From Sulfurovum sp. (GTDB taxonomy: Bacteria; Campylobacterota; Campylobacteria; Campylobacterales; Sulfurovaceae): DNA of 6,353 nt. The notes under the pieces are model-generated. The model ran no database searches. It had not been told where the DNA came from and was given only the letters and a program-made list of their open reading frames with translations. Each line of letters begins with the position of its first letter. The stretch's first letter is position 1. The position numbers were made by a program, and so were the translations under genes. Below, in pieces: positions 1 through 6,147 of this stretch. The stretch spans positions 1-6,353 of the forward strand of contig JANTFF010000047.1 in assembly GCA_024763575.1 (NCBI GenBank), in the 5' to 3' direction.

Positions 1-366
1 AAATTCTTTAATATTTTTACTTTTTTCTGGAAGTTGAGATATTCGTAAAATTAAATCAGTTACCTCTATAGGTAATTCAAAATTTAATTTATTTTGTTGT
101 AAAAGCACAGATGTATTTTTTATATAATTAAACTTAGCTAATAAATCAGGTGTATCTATAAAAATAGGTAAATGTATCTCTTCATTAATATCTAAAATAA
201 GACTATTGTCAATCTCTTCTTCAATTATATATCTTCTAACTTGCTTAAAAAGCTCTTTCCCAACAGTACTCTTCCCAGTATCATTCTCCCCAGCAATAAC
301 GCTCAGACCATCTATCTTAACATTAGCCTCTTTAATCATTCCGATATTCTTCAGCTGGAGTTCCAT
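1..366 (-). CDS. AAA-family ATPase, N-terminal part (3' end outside window)
   Basis: The first 122 residues of an ATPase start with ATG at 366 and stay open to the window edge, so the C-terminus is missing. After a short beta-strand start (MELQLKNIGMIKEANVKIDG) comes a Walker A/P-loop, GENDTGKST, at residues 26-34 with K32 and S33 as the nucleotide-binding pair. This N-terminus is typical of SMC/RecF-like stand-alone AAA ATPases (AAA_15/AAA_21 type). The signature motif, Walker B and any fused nuclease domain would lie further on and cannot be seen. Residues 67-76 read LPIFIDTPDL; their role is unclear. An AAGGA ribosome site lies 8 nt before the ATG. The gene starts only 16 bp after the purE stop, so it probably shares the purE transcript. 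Relatives act in DNA repair, phage defence or unknown roles; the fragment does not decide between them. ATPase identity is solid, function open. Confidence 0.85.
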   Translation of the reverse strand, partial: MELQLKNIGMIKEANVKIDGLSVIAGENDTGKSTVGKELFKQVRRYIIEEEIDNSLILDINEEIHLPIFIDTPDLLAKFNYIKNTSVLLQQNKLNFELPIEVTDLILRISQLPEKSKNIKEF

Positions 367-382
367 AATAGTTCCTTATATT

Positions 383-877
383 TTAAAGTAAAACTTCAAT
401 AGTACTAGAATCCAACTCAACTTTTTTAGCCTTGCTAACTCTATCCTCTTGCAATTTGATTTTTAACTCATCATCTTGTAGTGCCATAATCTGAATAGCC
501 ATATATGCAGCATTAGTTGCTCCTGCTTTACCTATAGCTACCGTTCCTACAGGCATACCTGCTGGCATCATTACTGTACTAAGTAGGGCATCTTCACCTT
601 TAAGCTCTCCACTTGCCATGGGAACACCAATTACTGGTTTGGTTGTAGCTGAAGCTAATGCACCTGCTAGGTGGGCTGCCATTCCTGCTGCTGCTATAAA
701 TACTTGCGCACCTTTTTCTTCTGCTTCTTTCATATAATTTTTGGTTCTATCTGGACTTCTATGTGCTGATGATATTATTAACTCGTATGGTACACCAAAT
801 TTTTTTAGTGTGCCTGAACACTCTTTCATTACTTCATAGTCGCTTTTACTACCAATTACAATTGAAACAAATTTCAT
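383..877 (-). CDS. purE: N5-carboxyaminoimidazole ribonucleotide mutase (PurE)
   Basis: This cytosolic enzyme of de novo purine synthesis moves the carboxyl group of N5-CAIR to C4, giving CAIR (class I PurE). Its 164 residues match the usual length of about 160-170. Visible motifs are GSKSD at 9-13, SAHRSP at 37-42 with the catalytic His39, the [10 protein letters not shown] loop at 63-72, and GVPM at 84-87. [13 protein letters not shown] and GAxNAA follow at about 104-124. The common HLPG of the loop is HLAG here, which I recall from other Campylobacterota PurE and do not read as damage. The gene has a good AGGAGA site 7 nt before the ATG. It lies 63 bp downstream of the HATPase/GNAT gene on the same strand and 16 bp upstream of the ATPase gene. 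No purK, the usual partner that makes N5-CAIR, is present in the window. Confidence 0.97.
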   Translation of the reverse strand: MKFVSIVIGSKSDYEVMKECSGTLKKFGVPYELIISSAHRSPDRTKNYMKEAEEKGAQVFIAAAGMAAHLAGALASATTKPVIGVPMASGELKGEDALLSTVMMPAGMPVGTVAIGKAGATNAAYMAIQIMALQDDELKIKLQEDRVSKAKKVELDSSTIEVLL

Positions 878-883
878 AATATT

Positions 884-890
884 TCTCCTA
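884..890 (-). promoter_or_regulatory. purE ribosome binding site
   Basis: TAGGAGA on the minus strand, 6-7 nt before the purE ATG, is one of the strongest Shine-Dalgarno matches in the window. It fixes the purE start at 877. The 63-bp gap it sits in (878-940) also contains the perfect palindrome TCAATATTGA at 923-932 and an ATCAAT/ATTGAT inverted pair (909-914 and 928-933). I could not place a convincing -35/-10 pair there. Confidence 0.7.
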
Positions 891-940
891 TTTTATTAGG
901 CGAATAATATCAATTTTTCTCTTCAATATTGATTGTATTA

Positions 941-2401
941 TCACTTAATATCACAAACTGAACTTGATACACCTTTTAGGTTTCTAACTCTTTTTTCATC
1001 ATCTAATATATATTTGAGTAATGATTTACAGAAATCGGAATAACAGACTAGATTTTTTTTGCCTATATCTTCACTATGTTTGTATTGAAGTTGGATATAA
1101 TCTTGCTCTTTGTATTTTAAAAAAGTAACTCCACTAAAGAAAAATAGAGCATGATTTAAAATATCTACTACCTCATCTATTTTTGAGATTTTTTCCATAT
1201 TTATATCTGCATAAATCATATCACAATGTTTAGCTCTTAATTTATCTAATTGACTATGGAATGTATAATAAAAATCATCTCTATTATAACTATCTATTAT
1301 TATAACAGCTATATTATGATGTGGTTCAAATATATAATGGATATTAGAATACGCCACTTCAATATCTTTATGAGATATTTTATACTCTATATCAGCACAA
1401 TTTTTGTAAATTTCAACTACTTTATCTCTATAAATAGTTGGGATAAATAGGCTCTTTTTTATCTGTTTCAATAATTTATAACCTATTAGAACTGAACCTC
1501 TTTTTTCCATATTTGCTAGTTCATTTCCTTTGAGTTTAACTGTATTGACTAGTTTTCCTATCTCTAATGCTGTTTCATAAAAGTGATGTTTGAGATTACT
1601 TTTTTGACTATATGTATGAAACATAATAGCTTCACCATATAAAGCATCTAGCTTTATATTTTGTGCTTTAGTTAATAACTTATCAAACATTTTATTCATA
1701 AGTCCCCTACCTTGATAAGCAGGAGAGACTACAGCTATACCAATCTCTGCTATATTACTATCTTCTGCTAATACAAATGCAAAATGTCCAACTATCTCAT
1801 GACCATTATCTACAACTATAGAATAAAATTTTTTACCATGATATTCTAAAATCTTACTAGGATAGTAAAACATGTCTTTGACATAACTTAATCCATAATT
1901 TTCATAAATAAGTCGTGATATACCATTTTCATCACCTGCGCTAAATGCTCGAACAACCAATTGCTCTGATTGAACTGTATCTTTTTTATTATGAGTTGAT
2001 TTATTAGGTATATCTAGTATAGAAGAAGATGAATATTTGAATATAGTAAATTTTTTACCTTTAGTTCCTAAATTTTTATAAGTAAATTTATCCATTAATT
2101 TATGAATTTTTTGAAATCCTTTATGCTCTTCTTTGTTTAAAAAATCATAAGACATAGGGATACCTCTATCAGTCACATCAATAGAAATTCCATGTAAAAA
2201 TAGATAGAAATCAATATCAATCATTCCCTCTCTATTTCTATAAGCATGTTCTATACTATTGTGTATCAACTCTTTTAAGGAGAAATCTAATTTCTCTATA
2301 TCCTCTTTCGCAAAAGATTTAGTTAATTCAAATAGAGCATTTTGAACAATGGGATAATATGTTATATCACTAGGTATCTGTATCGAGACACTATTTTTCA
2401 T
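941..2401 (-). CDS. Anti-sigma-like HATPase / GNAT acetyltransferase fusion protein
   Basis: The protein has 486 residues in three parts. Residues 1-125 look like an RsbW/SpoIIAB-type HATPase. They carry an N-box-like ELIHNSIEHAY at 44-54 (E44, N48), a DRG at 78-80, and a KGFQKIHKLMDKFTY segment leading into LGTKGKKFTIF. The usual GxGL lid is degenerate (KGF, 94-96). After a polar linker, residues 148-275 fit a GNAT N-acyltransferase with the acetyl-CoA loop VSPAYQGRGLMNKMF at 225-239; the last Gly/Ala of QxxGxG/A is Met235. Residues 310-445 form a third region ending FFFSGVTF ... DYIQLQYKH, which resembles the tail of some large GNAT-like proteins. No signal peptide or membrane segment is seen. 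The ATG at 2401 lies 2 bp after the M20 stop, with AAGGAG placed inside that gene's last codons, so translation is probably coupled. A regulatory or protein-modifying role is inferred; the substrate is unknown. Confidence 0.85.
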   Translation of the reverse strand: MKNSVSIQIPSDITYYPIVQNALFELTKSFAKEDIEKLDFSLKELIHNSIEHAYRNREGMIDIDFYLFLHGISIDVTDRGIPMSYDFLNKEEHKGFQKIHKLMDKFTYKNLGTKGKKFTIFKYSSSSILDIPNKSTHNKKDTVQSEQLVVRAFSAGDENGISRLIYENYGLSYVKDMFYYPSKILEYHGKKFYSIVVDNGHEIVGHFAFVLAEDSNIAEIGIAVVSPAYQGRGLMNKMFDKLLTKAQNIKLDALYGEAIMFHTYSQKSNLKHHFYETALEIGKLVNTVKLKGNELANMEKRGSVLIGYKLLKQIKKSLFIPTIYRDKVVEIYKNCADIEYKISHKDIEVAYSNIHYIFEPHHNIAVIIIDSYNRDDFYYTFHSQLDKLRAKHCDMIYADINMEKISKIDEVVDILNHALFFFSGVTFLKYKEQDYIQLQYKHSEDIGKKNLVCYSDFCKSLLKYILDDEKRVRNLKGVSSSVCDIK

Positions 2402-2403
2402 GA

Positions 2404-3597
2404 CTAACTCCTTATATATTCTAGTCCAGTAGCTCCCAATATCTTCATGCCTATTTTAAGAGCATCATCATCTACATCAAACATTGAGTTGTGTTGAGAG
2501 TAGTCTGTTCCTTTTTTATGATTGGCAGTTCCAAGTCTAAAAAAGCTACCTTTTACTATTTTGAGATATTCAGAAAAATCTTCACCACCCATAACTGGGT
2601 CAACTAAATTGACTGTATTTTTATCTCCTATAATCTCTTTTGCCTCTTTGACCAATATATCTACTATCTCATCATTGTTAATTAGTTCAGGTTGTCCAAA
2701 TTGATAAGAGAATTTATATTTAGCATCCATAGCTTTACATATACCTTTTATAGTATCTTCCATCATAATAGGGATATTTTTTCTAACATCTTCATTTATA
2801 GTTCGTACCGTACCAGTTACAACTACATCATCACAGATAATATTAGAGGCTTTTCCTCCATTAATAGTTCCCAATGATATAACAGCAGGATGCAAGGGGT
2901 CAATTCTTCTTGATACAATATGATTGAGAGAATTAATAATCATAGAACTAACTAAAATAGCATCAACTCCCTCATGAGGTCTAGCACCATGTGCACTTTT
3001 ACCATATATCTCTATACTAAATATATCAGCAGAAGCCATCATAACACCATATTTATATCCTATTTGACCTGTTGGTAAATAAGGGTAAACATGCAGACCC
3101 AAAATCATATCTACACCGTCAAGTACACCCTCTTTTATCATCTCTATACTACCACCCTCTTTACTCTCTTCGGATGGTTGGAATATAAATCTAAAATTTC
3201 CACCTAAATCATGTTTTTGACTCAAAAGCTTCAATCCAATAGCCACACCTAAAAGATTAGCAGTATGAGCATCATGACCACATGCATGCATAATTCCTTC
3301 TATTTTAGATGCATAAGGTTTTCCTGTCTTTTCAACAATAGGTAGAGCATCCATATCACCTCTAATAGCCACCATTTTAGCATCATCTTTAGTTATCAAA
3401 TCAGCACTAACTCCATAATTATTAGGATACTCTTTGACCTTATATCCATAATGTTCCAAAGTATGTTTGACCATAGCTTTAGTCTCTTTCTCTTTTCCTG
3501 AAAGTTCAGGATGAGCATGGATATTATGTCTTATTTCTACAATTCCACTATATATATTTTCTATAATCTCAAAATAATCTTTTTTTAACTGTTCCAT
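2404..3597 (-). CDS. M20-family metallo-amidohydrolase (hippurate hydrolase/N-acyl amino acid amidohydrolase type)
   Basis: This 397-residue zinc amidohydrolase belongs to the M20D (AmhX/HipO-like) group, which hydrolyses amide bonds of N-acyl or N-acetyl amino acids in the cytosol. Its motifs run in the expected order: RHNIHAHPELS (23-33), RGDMDALP (79-86), MHACGHDAHTA (103-113) with metal ligands C106 and H108, and QPSEE (140-144) with E143 as general base and E144 as ligand. GLHV (H169), GKSAHGARPHEGVD in the dimerisation domain (199-212), GGEDFSEY (337-344) and the C-terminal ligand H369 follow. All catalytic positions are intact and the length is normal. AGAGG lies 8 nt before the ATG. 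The gene starts a transcription unit with its own promoter at 3618-3646 and runs into the HATPase/GNAT gene. Substrate choice (hippurate, N-acetyl-diaminopimelate, N-acetylcysteine or another) cannot be read from sequence alone. Confidence 0.93.
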   Translation of the reverse strand: MEQLKKDYFEIIENIYSGIVEIRHNIHAHPELSGKEKETKAMVKHTLEHYGYKVKEYPNNYGVSADLITKDDAKMVAIRGDMDALPIVEKTGKPYASKIEGIMHACGHDAHTANLLGVAIGLKLLSQKHDLGGNFRFIFQPSEESKEGGSIEMIKEGVLDGVDMILGLHVYPYLPTGQIGYKYGVMMASADIFSIEIYGKSAHGARPHEGVDAILVSSMIINSLNHIVSRRIDPLHPAVISLGTINGGKASNIICDDVVVTGTVRTINEDVRKNIPIMMEDTIKGICKAMDAKYKFSYQFGQPELINNDEIVDILVKEAKEIIGDKNTVNLVDPVMGGEDFSEYLKIVKGSFFRLGTANHKKGTDYSQHNSMFDVDDDALKIGMKILGATGLEYIRS

Positions 3598-3617
3598 AGC
3601 TTTAACCTCTTTGTTTT

Positions 3618-3646
3618 ATTGTATTACTTTTGAACTTAAAATACAA
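3618..3646 (-). promoter_or_regulatory. Sigma-70-type promoter upstream of the M20 gene, within an inverted repeat
   Basis: On the minus strand TTGTAT (3641-3646) and TACAAT (3618-3623) are separated by exactly 17 bp. The proposed -10 lies about 20 bp before the M20 start codon. The same bases form a perfect 7-bp inverted repeat, TTGTATT (3619-3625) with AATACAA (3640-3646), so the plus strand offers almost the same hexamers. This may be a real promoter with an operator-like symmetry, or symmetry arising by chance from -35/-10 sequences that mirror each other. It would drive the M20, HATPase/GNAT and possibly the purE and ATPase genes. Confidence 0.45.
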
Positions 3647-3660
3647 TATAATAGAAAGCT

Positions 3661-4497
3661 TTAAAAGATTATAGTTCTATTTCCATTTACGAATACTCTA
3701 TCATTTAGTACTAAATTCAAAGCACGAGATAGAACAACTTTTTCAACATCTCGTCCTGCTTTTTGCATATCTCTCCACTCTAATCTATGATTAACTGGTA
3801 TTACATCTTGGGCTATAATTGGTCCTTCGTCTAAATCATCTGTAACAAAATGTGCTGTTGCACCTATGATTTTTACCCCTCTTTTATGAGCTTGTTTATA
3901 GGGATTTGCTCCTATAAATGCAGGTAGAAATGAGTGATGGATATTTATAATCTTTTTGTCATAATTTTTTACAAATTTTGGTGTCAATATTCTCATATAT
4001 TTTGCCAAAACTATATAATCAAAACTGTATCTATCTATTATCTCCATCACTTTTTCTTCATGCTCTTCTCTACTTAATCCCTCTGCACTAATATTCAAAA
4101 ATGGTATATCAAATCTATTTACTAATCCCTCTAGTGTATTATGATTAGCAATCACAGCTTCTATATTGGCATCCAATTCCCCTGCTTCATGTCGTATAAG
4201 TATATCACCCAACGCATGTGACTCTTTTGTAGCTAGTATAACTATCTTTTTTATTTTAGGTTCTATTACTTGTAGATTAGCCTCACTTGGGATAACCTTT
4301 TTTAGTGCATTTTTCAGCTCTTTTGTATCAAAGTTCCCTGTTACTACAGTTCTCATAAAAAACTTACTATGCTCTTTATCAACAAACTCACGGTTATTTT
4401 CGATATTTAAATCTCTATCATAAAATACTTTTGAGATTTTATAAACCAACCCCTTTTTATCCTTGCAATCAATTAATACTCTAACTCTTTGTTCCAT
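3661..4497 (-). CDS. purU: Formyltetrahydrofolate deformylase (PurU)
   Basis: The enzyme hydrolyses 10-formyl-THF to THF and formate, balancing one-carbon units and supplying formate. The 278 residues are the normal length. Residues 1-80 form an ACT regulatory domain (RVRVLIDCKDKKGLVYKIS at the start), which binds small ligands such as glycine or methionine in other PurU proteins. Residues 83-278 are the formyltransferase-fold hydrolase domain. The catalytic set matches the GART/PurN pattern: N185 and H187 in NIHHSFLP, H216 in AHFVTDD, and D223 in LDEGP. The ACT domain and the C-terminal sequence exclude PurN. The start at 4497 has only a weak AGG 11 nt upstream, but the ACT domain begins directly after it, so it is well supported. 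The gene is divergent from the ThiF-like gene and lies 63 bp upstream of the M20 gene. Confidence 0.97.
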   Translation of the reverse strand: MEQRVRVLIDCKDKKGLVYKISKVFYDRDLNIENNREFVDKEHSKFFMRTVVTGNFDTKELKNALKKVIPSEANLQVIEPKIKKIVILATKESHALGDILIRHEAGELDANIEAVIANHNTLEGLVNRFDIPFLNISAEGLSREEHEEKVMEIIDRYSFDYIVLAKYMRILTPKFVKNYDKKIINIHHSFLPAFIGANPYKQAHKRGVKIIGATAHFVTDDLDEGPIIAQDVIPVNHRLEWRDMQKAGRDVEKVVLSRALNLVLNDRVFVNGNRTIIF

Positions 4498-4528
4498 TTT
4501 TATATTTACCTATTTTTATTTATATGGA

Positions 4529-4537
4529 ATTATATCA
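4529..4537 (-). promoter_or_regulatory. Extended -10 promoter for purU
   Basis: The minus strand of the divergent gap reads TGATATAAT: a TG, one base, then the consensus TATAAT at 4529-4534. No good -35 lies 17 bp upstream, which is common where a TG extension is present. Transcription would start about 25 nt before the purU ATG. This is a motif-based inference only. Confidence 0.45.
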
Positions 4538-4546
4538 ATTTTTGGA

Positions 4547-4561
4547 TACACTTTCATTATG
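4547..4561 (+). promoter_or_regulatory. Start region of the ThiF-like gene, possibly leaderless
   Basis: The ATG at 4559 has no Shine-Dalgarno sequence at the usual distance; GGA at 4544-4546 is 12 nt away. A -10-like TACACT (4547-4552) ends only 6 nt before the ATG, so transcription from it would begin at or next to the start codon. The start is supported by the protein, because the conserved E1-like N-terminus begins here. The upstream in-frame extension to 4463 runs antisense into purU. Confidence 0.3.
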
Positions 4562-5233
4562 ATAAAAACAGAAGATTATTTTAATAGACAAATTCAGCTA
4601 TGGGGCGAGGAGACACAATCCTCATTACAAGATAAAAAAATCGCTATTATAGGTTCAGGTGGTTTGGGGTGTTCTTTGGCTTATGCTTTGGGGACTTCTG
4701 GTATTGGAGAGATAGATATAGTCGATTTTGATACGGTAGGTCTGCATAATATTCATAGGCAAATAGCTTTTACTCTAGCAGATGAGAACTATTATAAAGC
4801 AGAAGTAGTTGCAAAAGTGATAAAATCCAAAAATCCTTTTGTCAAAACAAAAGCTTACTGTATGGATTTTGAAGATTTTAAAATATTAGATAATAGATAT
4901 GACCTAATTTTAGATGCTACAGATAATCTACAAACAAGAGAGTCAATAGATAATTATGCAAAAGAGCTTAATATTCCATGGATATATGCAAGTGTAGAGG
5001 CATTTAATGGTCAAGTGTGCTTTTTTGACAAATCATCATTTGGGGTATTTAATATAAGTAACCATAAACCAGCAGGGATTACAGCACCTATTGTTATGCA
5101 TATAGCTTCACTCCAAGCCAATTTGGCACTTCGTTACTTGGCAGGACTAAGTGTTGTCAAGGACAAACTATATTATCTATATTTTAATAGTGATGGAGAG
5201 CTTATTACTCAAAAATTCAATATGCCATCTTAA
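4559..5233 (+). CDS. ThiF/MoeB/HesA-family E1-like adenylyltransferase, short form without Cys-X-X-Cys zinc motifs
   Basis: The 224 residues belong to the ThiF/MoeB/HesA (E1-like) group, which adenylates the C-terminal glycine of ubiquitin-like sulfur carriers or other small substrates. The nucleotide site is intact: IGSGGLG at 31-37, VDFD at 55-58, NIHRQ at 64-68 (R67), K80 and ATDN at 120-123 with D122. Residues 1-15 (MIKTEDYFNRQIQLW) are the usual N-terminal segment of the family and support the ATG at 4559 over a longer frame. Typical ThiF and MoeB have about 245-250 residues with two CxxC pairs holding zinc, plus a catalytic Cys loop. Here there are only three cysteines (38, 101, 154) and no CxxC, and the crossover loop is replaced by FNISNHKPAGITAPIVMH. 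No ThiS, MoaD or ThiG gene is adjacent. Adenylation is well supported, a sulfur-carrier role is not. The lipoprotein gene follows after 45 bp. Confidence 0.88.
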   Translation: MIKTEDYFNRQIQLWGEETQSSLQDKKIAIIGSGGLGCSLAYALGTSGIGEIDIVDFDTVGLHNIHRQIAFTLADENYYKAEVVAKVIKSKNPFVKTKAYCMDFEDFKILDNRYDLILDATDNLQTRESIDNYAKELNIPWIYASVEAFNGQVCFFDKSSFGVFNISNHKPAGITAPIVMHIASLQANLALRYLAGLSVVKDKLYYLYFNSDGELITQKFNMPS

Positions 5234-5241
5234 TATTAATG

Positions 5242-5270
5242 TGTTAAAATATTACACTTATTTAAAAAGG
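5242..5270 (+). promoter_or_regulatory. Possible extended -10 promoter and RBS of the lipoprotein gene
   Basis: The 45-bp gap contains TGTTAAAAT (TG, one base, TAAAAT at 5245-5250), a plausible extended -10. AAAAAGG follows, ending 8 nt before the lipoprotein ATG at 5279. The -10 lies inside an inverted repeat, TAATATT (5231-5237) with AATATTA (5248-5254), which could be an operator or a chance product of AT-rich sequence. The ribosome site is convincing; the promoter is tentative. Confidence 0.35.
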
Positions 5271-5278
5271 ACATTTCA

Positions 5279-5614
5279 ATGAAACTTAAACTATCTATAT
5301 TAATCACCTTTATATTATTATTAGGTGGATGTACACAAGAGACACAAAATAAACTAAGCCGTTCTATTCAAAATTGGACAGGAACTAATGGAGTATTGGA
5401 AGTTTATGCAGGAAATAAATTAGTAAAACGATTTATAGATATTGATAAACTTACAACTGCATCAGGAACTGATAATGACAAAGATAGACCATATAGATAT
5501 GGTTATGGTTATAATGACAAAAATCTAAATGGTAAAAGAGATGAGGGAGAGCATCGGGTATATTTTGAGTTTTCTGACTACTCAACAAGTTATATCTTTT
5601 ATGAAGATAAATAG
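5279..5614 (+). CDS. Small lipoprotein with an EF-hand-type calcium-binding loop
   Basis: The 111-residue precursor begins with a lipoprotein signal peptide: Lys2 and Lys4, a hydrophobic core, then the lipobox LGGC with Cys18 as the lipidation site. T19 and Q20 follow, so no Asp retains it at the inner membrane. The mature part is about 94 residues, polar and rich in Tyr and Asp. Residues 80-91 read DKNLNGKRDEGE, with D1, N3, N5, G6, D9 and E12 in EF-hand register. This is the DxNxNGxxDxGE pattern of dockerin and Sdr-type calcium loops. The segment before it is acidic (TDNDKDR, 64-70). I do not recognise the family. An AAGG site lies 8 nt before the ATG and ridA starts 21 bp after the stop. 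Envelope location is well supported; calcium binding is inferred from the motif. Confidence 0.85.
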   Translation: MKLKLSILITFILLLGGCTQETQNKLSRSIQNWTGTNGVLEVYAGNKLVKRFIDIDKLTTASGTDNDKDRPYRYGYGYNDKNLNGKRDEGEHRVYFEFSDYSTSYIFYEDK

Positions 5615-5635
5615 CATTACAAAGGAAATTAAAAT

Positions 5636-6025
5636 ATGAAATTCGTCGAAACTAATCAAGCACCAATGGCTATTGGACCTTATTCACAAGCTGTTGTAGC
5701 AAATGGAGTACTATATACATCAGGACAAATTCCAATGGATGAAAAAGGTATAATCGTAGCTGATGATATTACAAATCAAACACATCAAGTTATGAAAAAT
5801 CTATTTTATGTACTTGAAGCTGGTGGAGCTCATTTTAATGATGTTATTAAAACTACAGTATATTTGAATGATATGGATAATTTTGCGAAAATGAATGAGG
5901 TATATGCTCACTATTTTGGCAAACACAAACCTGTTAGAAGTACAGTAGCCGTTAGAACTCTACCTAAAAATGTATTGGTTGAGATTGATTGTATCGCATT
6001 AGCTAATGTTGATTTTCGCGTTTAG
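5636..6025 (+). CDS. ridA: RidA-family enamine/imine deaminase
   Basis: RidA (YjgF/YER057c/UK114) is a small cytosolic trimer that hydrolyses reactive enamines and imines, such as 2-aminoacrylate from serine or threonine dehydratases, to keto acids and ammonia. This protects PLP enzymes. The 129 residues are the usual length and show the family motifs in order: AIGPYSQA at 12-19, SGQIPMD at 29-35, YFGKHKPVRSTVAV at 93-106 and LPKNVLVEIDCIA at 109-121. The substrate-carboxylate arginine R101 and the conserved acid E116 are present, as expected for an active RidA subgroup member. AAAGGA lies 9 nt before the ATG. It follows the lipoprotein gene by 21 bp and is probably co-transcribed with it. 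No biosynthetic partner gene is adjacent on the right, where the sequence becomes non-coding. Confidence 0.96.
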   Translation: MKFVETNQAPMAIGPYSQAVVANGVLYTSGQIPMDEKGIIVADDITNQTHQVMKNLFYVLEAGGAHFNDVIKTTVYLNDMDNFAKMNEVYAHYFGKHKPVRSTVAVRTLPKNVLVEIDCIALANVDFRV

Positions 6026-6033
6026 CTAAATAA

Positions 6034-6147
6034 ATGCAAACTAAACTATCTAAAATAGTATCAAAAACTATATTAGTTGGTTTGGCAATATATTTTACTT
6101 TTAACTCATTCTCACCCGTTGAGACTATAAAAGAACATCATTTTTAA
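6034..6147 (+). CDS. Possible 37-residue membrane peptide or signal-peptide remnant
   Basis: An ATG 8 nt after the ridA stop opens a 37-codon frame beginning MQTKLSKIVSKTILVGLAIY. It has a basic start (K4, K7, K11), a hydrophobic stretch at about 12-22, then FTFNSFSP and a short polar tail ending TAA. This looks like a signal peptide or a single short membrane segment. No Shine-Dalgarno sequence precedes it, and no other frame continues the protein after the stop. It could be a small membrane protein translated by reinitiation after ridA, the decayed start of an exported protein, or chance. The same bases form a nested hairpin (6084-6156), which weakens the coding case. Confidence 0.3.
   Translation: MQTKLSKIVSKTILVGLAIYFTFNSFSPVETIKEHHF

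Noticed and set aside
206..391. 61-codon plus-strand frame antisense to the ATPase and purE
   Set aside because: It is the complement of the P-loop ATPase coding region, with low-complexity Ser/Ile/Leu composition and no RBS.
1250..1450. 66-codon plus-strand frame
   Set aside because: It lies wholly inside the HATPase/GNAT gene on the other strand and reads as Ile/Tyr-rich antisense.
2522..2877. Two short plus-strand frames (2522-2704 and 2692-2877)
   Set aside because: Both are antisense to the intact M20 gene and show no domain or RBS.
4166..4423. 85-codon plus-strand frame
   Set aside because: It is antisense to the ACT and early hydrolase parts of purU, Ser/Phe-rich, and has no protein family signal.
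4463..4558. Longer N-terminus for the ThiF-like protein (32 extra residues from 4463)
   Set aside because: It would overlap the purU start antisense, has no RBS, and precedes the conserved family N-terminus that begins at 4559.
5231..5254. TAATATT/AATATTA inverted repeat at the ThiF-like stop, considered as terminator
   Set aside because: The stem is all A/T with no T-run; it is recorded only as a possible operator in the lipoprotein upstream region.
6045..6071. ACTAT/ATAGT/ACTAT alternating hairpins after ridA, considered as terminator or attenuator
   Set aside because: The stems are 5 bp, fully AT-dominated and lack a T-run; chance is likely.
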